64,000 nucleotides of DNA, from assembly GCF_000014005.1 (NCBI RefSeq), contig NC_008009.1:2356001-2420000 (forward strand), given 5' to 3'. The first letter of the stretch is position 1. Each line of letters begins with the position of its first letter. Source of the DNA: Candidatus Koribacter versatilis Ellin345 (GTDB taxonomy: Bacteria; Acidobacteriota; Terriglobia; Terriglobales; Acidobacteriaceae). Positions 25,467 to 33,958 of the stretch are shown piece after piece. The notes beneath the pieces were generated by a model, which was not told the DNA's origin, did not search any database, and saw nothing but the letters and a program-made list of their open reading frames with translations. The position numbers and the translations under genes were made by a program.

Positions 25467-26984
25467 CTAATTTGCGAGTTCGGCCGTCAGCAGAAAATCG
25501 TAATTGCCGGCCGCAGAGACATGCAGGTTGCGCACTCGAACTGTATGGACGAGGACGTTGTCGAAGTACCAGAGGTTCACGTAAGGGACATCGCGATTCA
25601 CGATCTCTTGCAGTTCGAAATAGGCGCGCTTGCGATCCTCTTGCTTCACCGTGCTGCGACCGATCTTGATGAGTTCGTCCACGCGAGGATTGGAGTAGAA
25701 GGTGCGGTTCTGGCGCTTCGGCGCGAAACTATCGGTGGCGAAGATGCTCTCGAAGATGTCGGGGTCTTGATTACCGCCGATCCATCGCAACGAGTGGATC
25801 TGATAGGCGCCCTTGGTTACGTCGGAATAGAAAGTGGCGAACTCAAAGGTGCGGATCTGCAGATCAATGCCGATCGCTCGCATCTGTTGTTGCAACGCGG
25901 CGGCGAGCACACGAGTGGCGCCATCGGTGGATGTTTTCATCGCCAATTGAAAACGGTTGCCGTTTTTCTTCATATAGCCAGCGCTATCCAGCAGGCGATT
26001 GGCCGCGTCAGGATCATGGGGATAACCCTTCGCGCCCGGATTGCTGGCCCAGCTTTGCGGCGGAAGCACGCTGTTCGCAGGCTTCGCCATGTCGTTCATC
26101 AGATAGTGGATGATCTCCTGGCGATCAATGGCATATGCGATTGCCTGCCGCACGCGCACGTCTTTGAGGATCGGGTCGCGCATGTTGAAGGCGAGGTAGG
26201 CGTAGTTGCTGCCCGGTGAGACGTCGATCTGGATGCTCTTTTCGTTCTGGAGCACGCGAACGGTGTCGGCTTTCAGAGCGTTGATCACAGCATCGGCGCT
26301 GCCTTTACGGAGTTCGAGGGCCTGCGTGGTTTCGTCGGGCACCACGATGAAGCGCACGCGCTGCAGGTGAGGTTTCTCGCCCCAGTACTGATCGTTGCGC
26401 TCGATCACCAGATCGCGGTCCTGGCGCGCTGAGACGAACTTGAACGGACCAGAACCAATCGGCTGTTGCGAGAAGCTGCCGGTGCTGCCGTTGGGGACGA
26501 CCCCGAAGGCGCCGTCGCTCAGGTTCCAAAGCAAGGACGAATATGCTTGCTTGAGATGAAGGATGACGGTCCAGTCATCAGGCGCTTCGACGGACGAGAT
26601 GCTGTTGTACGTGCTGGCCTTGGGGCTGATGAGCTTGCCGGAAATGAGAGAGTCGAGAGTCCACTTCACATCCCGTGAAGTGAGCAATTGACCGTTGTGG
26701 AAGCGGACATCGTGTCGCAGATGAAAGATGTACGTCAGCGGGTCTGGGATTTCCCATCGTTCGGCGAGAGAGGGTTGGAGGTTGAAGTGTTCGTCGCGAC
26801 GGACGAGGGCGTCGAAAAGAAGTTCGTCGACGCGTTCGGATTGCGCGTCGAGGCCGATGCGGGGATCGAGATTCGTTGGGCTGCTCTCGATGATCATCAC
26901 TAGCGTGTTGGGGTCGGGCTTGCTGAGCGCACAGGAAAGAGAAAACAGCAGCATAGCAACCAGCGCGAAGAGCAGCTTACGCAT
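25467..26984 (-). CDS. ABC transporter substrate-binding protein, peptide type (SBP family 5)
   Basis: A 505-residue extracytoplasmic solute-binding protein of the DppA/OppA family. It has an N-terminal export signal with a Cys at about residue 18 (LFSLSCALSK), an imperfect lipobox, so it may be a lipoprotein. Family hallmarks: LAERWEIPDPLTYIFHLR (about residue 75-92), VRQAIAYAIDRQEI (about 275) and NRLLDSAGY. No permease or ATPase gene is adjacent. It overlaps the end of anmK by 8 bases in an operon nagZ-anmK-sbp, so murein-derived peptides are an attractive ligand; that is inference from context. Confidence 0.9.
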   Translation of the reverse strand: MRKLLFALVAMLLFSLSCALSKPDPNTLVMIIESSPTNLDPRIGLDAQSERVDELLFDALVRRDEHFNLQPSLAERWEIPDPLTYIFHLRHDVRFHNGQLLTSRDVKWTLDSLISGKLISPKASTYNSISSVEAPDDWTVILHLKQAYSSLLWNLSDGAFGVVPNGSTGSFSQQPIGSGPFKFVSARQDRDLVIERNDQYWGEKPHLQRVRFIVVPDETTQALELRKGSADAVINALKADTVRVLQNEKSIQIDVSPGSNYAYLAFNMRDPILKDVRVRQAIAYAIDRQEIIHYLMNDMAKPANSVLPPQSWASNPGAKGYPHDPDAANRLLDSAGYMKKNGNRFQLAMKTSTDGATRVLAAALQQQMRAIGIDLQIRTFEFATFYSDVTKGAYQIHSLRWIGGNQDPDIFESIFATDSFAPKRQNRTFYSNPRVDELIKIGRSTVKQEDRKRAYFELQEIVNRDVPYVNLWYFDNVLVHTVRVRNLHVSAAGNYDFLLTAELAN

Positions 26985-28119
26985 AGGTGATCTTGCCGAG
27001 GATCGCCGGACGAGATGCGCCGGTGGCGCTGGGTACGTTCGATGGCTGGCGTCGCCAGGTTTGATAGGCCATCACGGCGAAGGCCACAGCTTCCTTGGCT
27101 TCGATGGGCATACCGAATTCGGCGGTAGTGCGAACTTTGACCTTCAAATTTTCGAGTTCTTCGCCGAGCATACGCAGGAGCGTGGGGTTCTTCGCGCCGC
27201 CGCCGCTGACGAGGATCTCGCGATAGGTGTGCGGCTTATCGAGAAAGTTCTCAATCGCGCGGCGGATCGACATAGCGGTGACGACGGTTGCAGTGGCAAC
27301 GATGTCCTGCTTCGGGATGCTGCCGCAGAGTTCGATGAAATGCGCGACGAACTCACGGCCGAACTCTTCGCGGCCTGCGGTCTTCGGCGGCTTGCGGCGG
27401 AAGAACGGACGGCGCAGCACGGCACGGGCGACTTCGAGATCAGGCGTGCCTTCGGCGGCGATGGCGCCATCTTTGTCGTACGGACGTGAGTAGAGCTGCT
27501 GCATCACGGCGTCGATGACCATGTTGCCGGGACCGGTGTCGAAGGCGACGACCTGCGAATGCTTGGCACCAGCGGGGATCGCTGTCATGTTGCCGATGCC
27601 GCCGATGTTCTGCACGATGCGGCCGAGGCGAGGACGGCCGAAGAGCAGGATGTCGAGGTACGGAACGAGTGGTGCACCCTTGCCGCCGGCGGCCATGTCG
27701 GCGGGGCGGAAGTCGCTGACGACGGGAACGCCGGTGCGAGCCGCAAGAATTGCTGATTCACCGGTTTGCCATGTGACGGCGACCTTCCGGCCGAGGAATG
27801 ACTTTGCCTCGCCCTGGTGGTAGAGGGTCTGTCCGTGGCAGCCGATCAGGTCGCAACGGGAGTTATGTTTCTTGAGGGTTGCGAGCACCGCGTCAGCGTA
27901 AAGTTCGCCGAGGACGAAATTCAATCGCGCGAGGTCGGCGACAGAAGCGGCGGCGGCGTTCATCATCGCGAGGACGGCATGGCGAACCACAGATGGATAC
28001 GGGTACTCTTCGTGCGCGATGAGTTTGACGCGCGTCTTGAGGCCGCGACCGACGCACTGCACGAGTGCAACGTTAATACCGTCAGCGCTAGTGCCACTCA
28101 TAATTCCGGCGACGATCAA
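26977..28119 (-). CDS. anmK: Anhydro-N-acetylmuramic acid kinase
   Basis: A 380-residue sugar kinase that cleaves the 1,6-anhydro ring of anhydroMurNAc and phosphorylates it to MurNAc-6-phosphate during cell-wall recycling. Visible motifs: the N-terminal GIMSGTSADGINVALV (ATP phosphate loop), IGCHGQTLYH (about residue 128), VAFDTGPGNMVID (catalytic Asp region, about 190) and SGGGAKNP in the C-terminal lobe. Four-base overlap with nagZ upstream, the enzyme preceding it in the pathway. The next expected step, MurQ etherase, is not in the window. Confidence 0.95.
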   Translation of the reverse strand: MIVAGIMSGTSADGINVALVQCVGRGLKTRVKLIAHEEYPYPSVVRHAVLAMMNAAAASVADLARLNFVLGELYADAVLATLKKHNSRCDLIGCHGQTLYHQGEAKSFLGRKVAVTWQTGESAILAARTGVPVVSDFRPADMAAGGKGAPLVPYLDILLFGRPRLGRIVQNIGGIGNMTAIPAGAKHSQVVAFDTGPGNMVIDAVMQQLYSRPYDKDGAIAAEGTPDLEVARAVLRRPFFRRKPPKTAGREEFGREFVAHFIELCGSIPKQDIVATATVVTAMSIRRAIENFLDKPHTYREILVSGGGAKNPTLLRMLGEELENLKVKVRTTAEFGMPIEAKEAVAFAVMAYQTWRRQPSNVPSATGASRPAILGKITYA

Positions 28120-29234
28120 AGGGCCCGCTCCGGATTGGGGCTGCTGTAGCGAACTTCTTCGGTGAGTTCCCAGATCGTGCGACGAAGCTTGTCTACGGTG
28201 CGGAGAGTCGGCGCAGGGTTGAACTTGGCTCGCACGGCCCGCGAACGTTTCTTGAACTCGAACACGCGGCGAGACGCGGCTGCGATTTGTTTCGCAAAGG
28301 ATTTGTCGCGTTCGGCTTCACGCAGCACAGCGTGAAAGCAACGCCACACAAGCGATTCGTTGTTGCAGACGAGAAAAAGATCGGCGCCGCCGCGGACTGC
28401 CTGGATGCAGGCTTCTTCGATCGAAACCGCTTTTTGAACACCTTTCATCTCCATGTCGTCGGAACAGATGAGGTGCTTAAATCCGATCTTCTTGCGCAGG
28501 ATGTCTGTCATCCAGAAACGGGAGATGGAAGCGGGGGCCTTTTCTTTCGTAGCGTTCGGGTAAACGCAGTGCGCGACCATCGCAAAGGCGATCTCGTCTT
28601 TAAGCTTGCGATAGGGAAGCAGGTCCTCTTCCCATAACGCCTTCCAGGGCTTGCTAATGGTTGGCAGCTCGTAGTGGGAATCGACAGCACCCGCGCCGAG
28701 GCCGGGAAAATGCTTGCCGCAACCGAGAACGTTTTCGTCTTTGAAGCCCTTCAAGAACTCCCTGGCGAGTTCGATGATGTGCTTGGGATCGGCTGCGATC
28801 GTTCGGCCGGCGAGAACCTTGACTGATTCGACTGTGCGCAGGTCGAAGACCGGAGCGAAGTCAGTGTTGAATCCGAGAGCGCGAGCTTCTGCTGCGAGCG
28901 TCCGAGCAAAGCGACGCATGACTTTTTTTGATCCGGTCGCCGCCACATTAGAGAGCGACGGCGCAGGAGCGACTGCGTCTCGAAGGCGATCGACGGTGCC
29001 GCCTTCGAGGTCAACGCAACGGAAGAGCGGTGTGGAAACGGCCGCCTGCGCCTCGTAGTTGAGCTTCCATGTCTGCTCGGCAGTCGCTACGTTGCGCTTG
29101 AAGAAGATGGTACCCGCCGGCTGGATCGTAGCGAGAAGCGTGCGTACGCGCGCAGACATCTCGGTGCCGTCGAAGCCGACGATCATTAGCTGGCCGACTT
29201 GCTGCTGGAGTTCCTGGAGCCGAGTAGAAGCCAT
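28116..29234 (-). CDS. nagZ: Glycoside hydrolase family 3, beta-N-acetylhexosaminidase (NagZ type)
   Basis: A 372-residue GH3 enzyme without a signal peptide, expected in the cytoplasm where it removes GlcNAc from anhydromuropeptides. The NagZ signature GKHFPGLGAGAVDSHYELP (about residue 167) is present with the catalytic His in DSH, and the nucleophile Asp in LICSDDMEMKGV (about 248). RCVDLEGGTVDRL near 74 is the substrate-binding region. First gene of the nagZ-anmK-sbp operon. Confidence 0.93.
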   Translation of the reverse strand: MASTRLQELQQQVGQLMIVGFDGTEMSARVRTLLATIQPAGTIFFKRNVATAEQTWKLNYEAQAAVSTPLFRCVDLEGGTVDRLRDAVAPAPSLSNVAATGSKKVMRRFARTLAAEARALGFNTDFAPVFDLRTVESVKVLAGRTIAADPKHIIELAREFLKGFKDENVLGCGKHFPGLGAGAVDSHYELPTISKPWKALWEEDLLPYRKLKDEIAFAMVAHCVYPNATKEKAPASISRFWMTDILRKKIGFKHLICSDDMEMKGVQKAVSIEEACIQAVRGGADLFLVCNNESLVWRCFHAVLREAERDKSFAKQIAAASRRVFEFKKRSRAVRAKFNPAPTLRTVDKLRRTIWELTEEVRYSSPNPERAL

Positions 29235-29298
29235 GGTTTTCCCGTCAGCAGTTTACGGCATCTGTTGACATGTGTTGAACAACTTCGTGGCAGGGCTG

Positions 29299-29307
29299 TG
29301 GTATACA
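29299..29307 (+). promoter_or_regulatory. Candidate extended -10 promoter for the Cys/His protein and TonB receptor
   Basis: TGGTATACA fits an extended -10 (TGn-TATAAT) 48 bases before the ATG at 29355. A TTGACA at 29264-29269 is too distant to be its -35. Confidence 0.35.
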
Positions 29308-29354
29308 ACAGGTGCGCTGGTTCGTGGGGAACCAGCGTATTTCACCGGAACGCA

Positions 29355-29696
29355 ATGAAGAGAACGGCTGTTTTCGTAGTGCTCGCGATCGTTGCAACGT
29401 GGTTCGCTCCCGCAATGACGGGTGCGAACGCAGCAGCATCGCACGCGTGTTGTCGCGCGCACGGCGAACATCATTGCGCGGAATCTGAACCTACCGGTTC
29501 CGAGCACACACTTACCTCTGTGTGTCCGAATCGTACTGGTGCCATGCTGGCGCCCACCGCGCCAGCTTCGCCAGTGCAGTTCCAATTCGCCATTCTGCCC
29601 CACGCAACCTCCTTCGCAAGAATGGTAGCGTCCACTTCTCCGACGCAGATCGCCATCGAATCCACAGGACGCGCTCCTCCCGCTGAACTTGTCTAG
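29355..29696 (+). CDS. Small Cys/His-rich exported protein
   Basis: A 113-residue protein with a signal peptide (MKRTAVFVVLAIVATWFAPAMTGANAAA region, cleavage near residue 27). The mature N-terminus carries a tight cluster HACCRAHGEHHCAE (three Cys, four His), a plausible copper or zinc site, with one further Cys at VCPNR. The rest is Pro/Ala/Thr-rich. It lies 30 bp before the TonB receptor, with a 9-bp inverted repeat spanning its stop. I do not recognise a named family; a role in metal sensing or trafficking with the receptor is inference. Confidence 0.65.
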   Translation: MKRTAVFVVLAIVATWFAPAMTGANAAASHACCRAHGEHHCAESEPTGSEHTLTSVCPNRTGAMLAPTAPASPVQFQFAILPHATSFARMVASTSPTQIAIESTGRAPPAELV

Positions 29697-29712
29697 TTAA
29701 CCGAGACAAGTT
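29686..29712 (+). promoter_or_regulatory. Inverted repeat between Cys/His protein and TonB receptor
   Basis: AACTTGTCT (29686-29694) and AGACAAGTT (29704-29712) are perfect 9-bp complements around a 9-nt loop. It covers the stop codon of the first gene and ends just before the GGGGAGGAAAG ribosome-binding site of the second, without a T-tract. It could be an operator, or an RNA hairpin tuning the receptor's translation. Confidence 0.45.
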
Positions 29713-29726
29713 ACCGGGGAGGAAAG

Positions 29727-31976
29727 ATGTTCAAGTACCGCATGATTGCGGCGCTGATATTCGTATTGGCAGCAATTCAGAGTTTTGCTTCGGTCGTGGG
29801 ATCGGTGCGCGGAATCGTGCACGATCCGCAGCATCGTCCGCTGGACAGCGCGACAATCACGCTGACGGCACGCGGATCGGACTACCGACAGACCACAACG
29901 ACGAACAGCGCCGGCGAATTCGCTTTCGCGGCCGTGCCTGCCGGCGAATATGAGATTACCGTTGTCGCAACAAATTTTCGCGCCGCTGTACAGAGCGTGC
30001 AGGTGACGGCGAGCGCCGCGCCGGTGCTGCACTTCCAACTCGCGGTGGCAACGCAAAGCCAAACCGTTGAGGTCACCGACAGCGGGGAAGGGCTCGACGT
30101 GCAGCCGGCAACGGGAATGGTGAGCAGTCGCGATATCGCGCGCACCCCCGGCGCAACACGCACGAACAGTCTTGCGATGATCACCAACTTCGTGCCGGGC
30201 GCCTACATGGTCCACGACCAGTTGCATGTGCGCGGCGGACACCAGGTTAGCTGGATGATCGACGGCATTCCGGTGCCGAATACGAACATCGCGAGCAATG
30301 TCGGACCGCAGATCGATCCCAAGGACATCGATTATCTCGAGGTGCAACGCGGCGACTACTCGGCGGAGTTCGGGGATCGCGCTTACGGTGTGTTCAACGC
30401 GGTGACGCATAGCGGCTTCGAGCGCAATCGCGAGGGTGAACTGATCCTCAACTACGGCAGCTACAACCAGACCAACAGTCAAATCAATGCGGGCGATCAC
30501 ACACAGACTTTCGCGTGGTATGCGAGCTTGAGTGGCAATCGCACCGACGTTGGACTGGAGACACCGACGCCGGAAGTGCTGCACGACATGAACAGCGGCG
30601 TGAGTGGGTTTCTTTCGCTGATCTGGAACAAAGGAAACCACGATCAATTTCGCGTAGTGAGTTCCGCGCGCAACGATTTTTACCAGGTGCCGAATACTCC
30701 GGAGCAGCAGGCAGCCGGGGTGGCGGACACCGAGCGCGAACACGATGTGTTCCTGAACGGCGCGTGGGTGCATACGACGGCGTCGAATACGGTCTTCACC
30801 TTGGCCCCGTTCTATCACTTGAATCACGCTGCTTACGATGGCAGCGCGGCGGATGATCCGGTGATTCCTGTTCAGGACCGCACCTCGCAGTACGCGGGCG
30901 TGTTTGCAGCGGCGACGCTGGTGAAGGCTAAGAACACGCTGCGGCTTGGCACGCAGATGTATGCGCAGCACGACAACGCATTCTTCGGCGTAACGTGCAG
31001 CGAGAGCGGACTGACAGCCGAGACGTGCGGACCGGATGCGGATCCGCCATCGCCAACCGCGGTGAATGATCGCGTGACGCCGTGGGGCGGCGTGGAAGCG
31101 GTGTTCGCCGAAGACACTTACAATCCGCTGCCGTGGCTGCGCGTGAATGGCGGGCTGCGCTTCACGCACTTCGATGGCGAGATCAGCGAGTCTTCGGTCG
31201 ATCCGCGAGTGGGGGCGCAGATCAGGCTGCCGCACTTGCAATGGGTGCTGCACGGGTTCTACGGGCGCTACTATCAGCCTCCACCGCTGGCGACGGTCGG
31301 AGGGCCGATTCTCGAACTTGCGAACCAGCAGGGCTTTGGCTTCCTGCCGTTGAAGGGCGAGCGTGACGAGCAGTGGGAAGCGGGCGTCTCCGTGCCGTTT
31401 CGCAAATGGCGCGGCGATGTCAGCTACTTCCAAACCAAAGCGAGGAATTTCTTCGACCACGATGTGCTGGGGAACTCGAACATTTTTTTCCCGCTGACGA
31501 TCGCACGGGCGCACATCCATGGAACGGAAGTTACAGTGAACTCGCCGACTGTATTCGGCCGCGCGCAGTGGCACCTGGTGTTCTCCCGTCAGTGGGCGGA
31601 AGGATCGGGCGGGATAACGGGTGGCCTCACCGATTTCTCACCGCCGGAGGAGGGAAGTTTTTTCCTCGACCACGATCAGCGCACGACGATTGCGACCGGG
31701 ATGACGGTGAACTTGCCGTGGCGGACTTGGGTATCTGCGAATTTCGCATTCGGGTCCGGATTCCTTTATGAGGATGGGCCGCAGCATCTTGGGTCGAACA
31801 ATACCGTGGACCTGGCAGTGACGAAGTCGATCGGGGAGCGATGGAGTATCGGAGCTTCGTTCATCAATGTGGCGGATCACCGGTTCCTGATTGACGCCGC
31901 CAACACCTTCGGCGGGACGCATTGGTCGGAGCCGCTGCAGGTGACGGGGGAAGTGAAGTATCGATTTAAGTTCTGA
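29727..31976 (+). CDS. TonB-dependent receptor with carboxypeptidase-regulatory-like domain
   Basis: A 749-residue outer-membrane receptor. Order: signal peptide (to FAS near 24); carboxypeptidase-regulatory-like Ig domain (residues 25-110, VRGIVHDPQHRPL then AGEFAFAAVPAGEYEITV); plug domain (about 130-230, QLHVRGGHQVSWMIDGIPVP); and a 22-strand-type beta barrel ending in the outer-membrane signal EVKYRFKF with terminal Phe. Imports a ligand that cannot be read from sequence; the upstream Cys/His-rich protein suggests a metal or metallophore. No TonB/ExbBD genes nearby. Confidence 0.92.
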   Translation: MFKYRMIAALIFVLAAIQSFASVVGSVRGIVHDPQHRPLDSATITLTARGSDYRQTTTTNSAGEFAFAAVPAGEYEITVVATNFRAAVQSVQVTASAAPVLHFQLAVATQSQTVEVTDSGEGLDVQPATGMVSSRDIARTPGATRTNSLAMITNFVPGAYMVHDQLHVRGGHQVSWMIDGIPVPNTNIASNVGPQIDPKDIDYLEVQRGDYSAEFGDRAYGVFNAVTHSGFERNREGELILNYGSYNQTNSQINAGDHTQTFAWYASLSGNRTDVGLETPTPEVLHDMNSGVSGFLSLIWNKGNHDQFRVVSSARNDFYQVPNTPEQQAAGVADTEREHDVFLNGAWVHTTASNTVFTLAPFYHLNHAAYDGSAADDPVIPVQDRTSQYAGVFAAATLVKAKNTLRLGTQMYAQHDNAFFGVTCSESGLTAETCGPDADPPSPTAVNDRVTPWGGVEAVFAEDTYNPLPWLRVNGGLRFTHFDGEISESSVDPRVGAQIRLPHLQWVLHGFYGRYYQPPPLATVGGPILELANQQGFGFLPLKGERDEQWEAGVSVPFRKWRGDVSYFQTKARNFFDHDVLGNSNIFFPLTIARAHIHGTEVTVNSPTVFGRAQWHLVFSRQWAEGSGGITGGLTDFSPPEEGSFFLDHDQRTTIATGMTVNLPWRTWVSANFAFGSGFLYEDGPQHLGSNNTVDLAVTKSIGERWSIGASFINVADHRFLIDAANTFGGTHWSEPLQVTGEVKYRFKF

Positions 31977-32465
31977 CCGGGGGTACCCCCTCCCCCACCC
32001 TCTATTGTTTTCAGCAACTTAGGCTATACAATCTTCGCAAATTCCTCTTTCTAAAGATAGTTAGAGGTAAATTCCTCTCGGCGTAGGAGTTAGGTCCCTA
32101 AAATCCACATCTTTAAACACGGAGGTCACGAGGGGGACACGAAGGAAAGCGGGGAAAATGGGCGGAAAATCTCGTAGAAAACGCTGCGGGGACGCGAAAT
32201 TTTGCGAGTTGAGCGCGTTTTTTTGCACGTTTCAGAGCAATTTTTGGGGGTCGAGAAAACAGCGGATTCTTCGTCGGGCTCCGCCCTCCTCTGAATGACA
32301 AGAGGCTGCTGTGGAGGTTGAGGTGACTGTGCGGGCTGGCCGCTGGCTTTTCAAAGAGCTAGTTGTCGCTGCTGGGAATGTCCCACATGCGCAGAGTATC
32401 GAGTGTGGAGGGAAGGGGCTGTGATGGGGCGCACGCGGGTGCGTGTGGTGGGTCACAATGGGGGC
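31977..32465. other. 489-bp gap between TonB receptor and cupin gene
   Basis: No credible gene on either strand. It opens with the perfect palindrome GGGGGTACCCCC (31979-31990), then a pyrimidine tract and an AT-richer part with a repeated AAATTCCTCT (about 32039 and 32069). Further on is the CACGGAGGTCACGAGG motif (32118), and near 32264-32301 a stretch with GGATTCTTCG, GGGCTCCGCC and CTGAATGACA that distantly resembles the REP-like elements. Base composition is more purine-skewed than coding neighbours. Confidence 0.5.
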
Positions 32466-32978
32466 ATGACAAAGATGACCGCGGAGCGCGTTAAGGAACT
32501 GCTGGGCCTGAAGCCATTAGCAATCGAAGGCGGATATTTTTCGGAGACCTATCGTGCGGAGCAGGTGATTGCGCGTGAAGCGCTGGGTGACGAATATGGC
32601 GGGGCTCGGCGTGTTTGCACCGCGATTTATTACTTGTTGGAGCCGGGCGAGTTTTCTGAAATGCATCGGGTGAAGTCGGACGAGATTTTTCATTTCTATC
32701 TTGGCGATCCTGTGGAGATGTTGCAGTTGTGGCCGGATGGATCGACGCGTCGGGTGGTGATTGGAACGGACCTTGATGCCGGGATGCAACCGCAAGTCAT
32801 CGTGCCGCGCGGCGTGTGGCAGGGATGTCGATTAATCGCCGGCGGAAGTGTGGCTTTGATGGGGTGCACGGTAAGTCCGGGATTTGAGTATGCGGATTAT
32901 GAGAGTGGGAAGCGAGATGAGTTGGTGCGCGGATGGGGATCTGTGAAAGATATGATCGAGGCGCTTACCCGAACATAA
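32466..32978 (+). CDS. DUF985 cupin family protein
   Basis: A 170-residue cupin (Cupin_5/DUF985). Core features: GGYFSETYRA near 20, a beta strand TAIYYLLEPGEFSEMHRVKSDEIFHFYLGDP (here quoted in parts: YYLLEPGEFS, HRVKSDEIFHFY), VIVPRGVWQGCRL and SVALMGCTVSPGFEYADYE. The HRVKSDEIFHF segment gives the His/Glu/His metal ligands of the fold. ATG at 32466 fits homologues; a further Met at 32475 is possible. Function is unknown; sugar-epimerase-like activity has been proposed for the fold. Single gene, convergent with xth. Confidence 0.85.
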   Translation: MTKMTAERVKELLGLKPLAIEGGYFSETYRAEQVIAREALGDEYGGARRVCTAIYYLLEPGEFSEMHRVKSDEIFHFYLGDPVEMLQLWPDGSTRRVVIGTDLDAGMQPQVIVPRGVWQGCRLIAGGSVALMGCTVSPGFEYADYESGKRDELVRGWGSVKDMIEALTRT

Positions 32979-33020
32979 TCGCCTGTCTTTTCGCTGAGCG
33001 AATTTTCGCGTTCGTGTATC

Positions 33021-33070
33021 GATAGGGGTCCTTCGACTCCGCGTGCTTCGCACGCTTCGCTCAGGATGAC
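33021..33070. repeat. REP-like intergenic element, copy 3
   Basis: Begins GATAGGGGTCCTTCGACTCC and ends CTTCGCTCAGGATGACA. Its centre is a small hairpin, GCGTGC-TTC-GCACGC. It lies between the converging cupin and xth genes and could act as a bidirectional mRNA 3'-end structure. Confidence 0.6.
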
Positions 33071-33075
33071 AGGGC

Positions 33076-33858
33076 TCAATGGAGCTCTAGAACAATTGGG
33101 GTGTGATCGGACGGCTTTTCAAGTTTGCGGGGTTCAGTGTCGATGTGGCACTTCGCCAGGCGAGGTTTCAGTGACGGTGAGAGCAGGAAGTGGTCGATGC
33201 GGATACCGCGGTTGGTTTCGAAGGCTTTGCGGAAGTAATCCCAGAAGGTGAACTGACCGGTTTCCCCGGGATGCAGCGTGCGGAAGGCGTCGGTGTAGCC
33301 CATGGCGAGGAGAGCGCGATAGCGTTCGCGAGGCTCGGGCTGGAAGAGGGCATCGCGAATCCACGAGGATGGTTTGTGGCAGTCGATATCTTCCGGAATG
33401 ATGTTGTAGTCGCCGGCAACGACCGTCGGGATGTCGTCTTTGAGCCAGCTTTGCATTTCCTGGATTAAGCGATCTAACCACGCGAGCTTGTAGCTGAACT
33501 TCTCGGTGCCGATGGGATTGCCGTTCGGCGCGTAGATGTTGACCACGCGCAGGCCGTCAATGCGGGTTTCGAGATAGCGGGCGTGGCTATCGGCTTCGTC
33601 GCCACGCAGGGCGGTGCGCACGGTTTCGACCGGCAGGCGCGAGAGCACGGCGACACCGTTGTAGGCCTTCTGGGTGACGGCGGCGGCCTGGTAGCCGAGC
33701 GCATGAAAGGCTTCGGCAGGGAACTCGGTGGCTTTGAGTTCCTGCATGAGCAGGACGTCGGGATGGTTCTTGGCGATCCAGTCGCTCACGATGCCGAGGC
33801 GGGCGCGGATGGAGTTCACGTTCCAGGAAGCGATAAGCACGTTGGCATCATACGACAT
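33076..33858 (-). CDS. xth: Exodeoxyribonuclease III
   Basis: A 260-residue AP endonuclease/3'-5' exonuclease of the ExoIII family, acting in base-excision repair. Catalytic motifs: IASWNVNSIRAR (9-20), LLMQELKAT (metal-binding Glu), NIYAPNGNP, VVAGDYNIIPEDID (Asp/Asn) and the C-terminal PSDHTPI with the catalytic Asp-His. I chose ATG 33858, preceded by AAAGGGG; the longer frame runs antisense into rpsO. Divergent from rpsO. Confidence 0.94.
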   Translation of the reverse strand: MSYDANVLIASWNVNSIRARLGIVSDWIAKNHPDVLLMQELKATEFPAEAFHALGYQAAAVTQKAYNGVAVLSRLPVETVRTALRGDEADSHARYLETRIDGLRVVNIYAPNGNPIGTEKFSYKLAWLDRLIQEMQSWLKDDIPTVVAGDYNIIPEDIDCHKPSSWIRDALFQPEPRERYRALLAMGYTDAFRTLHPGETGQFTFWDYFRKAFETNRGIRIDHFLLSPSLKPRLAKCHIDTEPRKLEKPSDHTPIVLELH

Positions 33859-33958
33859 CGTGTAACCCCTTTCCTTTACGCTAATTCCGCGATTGTGGTA
33901 CCTTAATAGGGACGTGAATCGAAACGTTATTGCATAGAGCAGGAGCACACCCGTTTCA

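Noticed and set aside
29697-31574. Long minus-strand open frame antisense to the TonB receptor (625 aa)
   Set aside because: Arg/His-rich composition without motifs; a shadow of the high-GC receptor gene.
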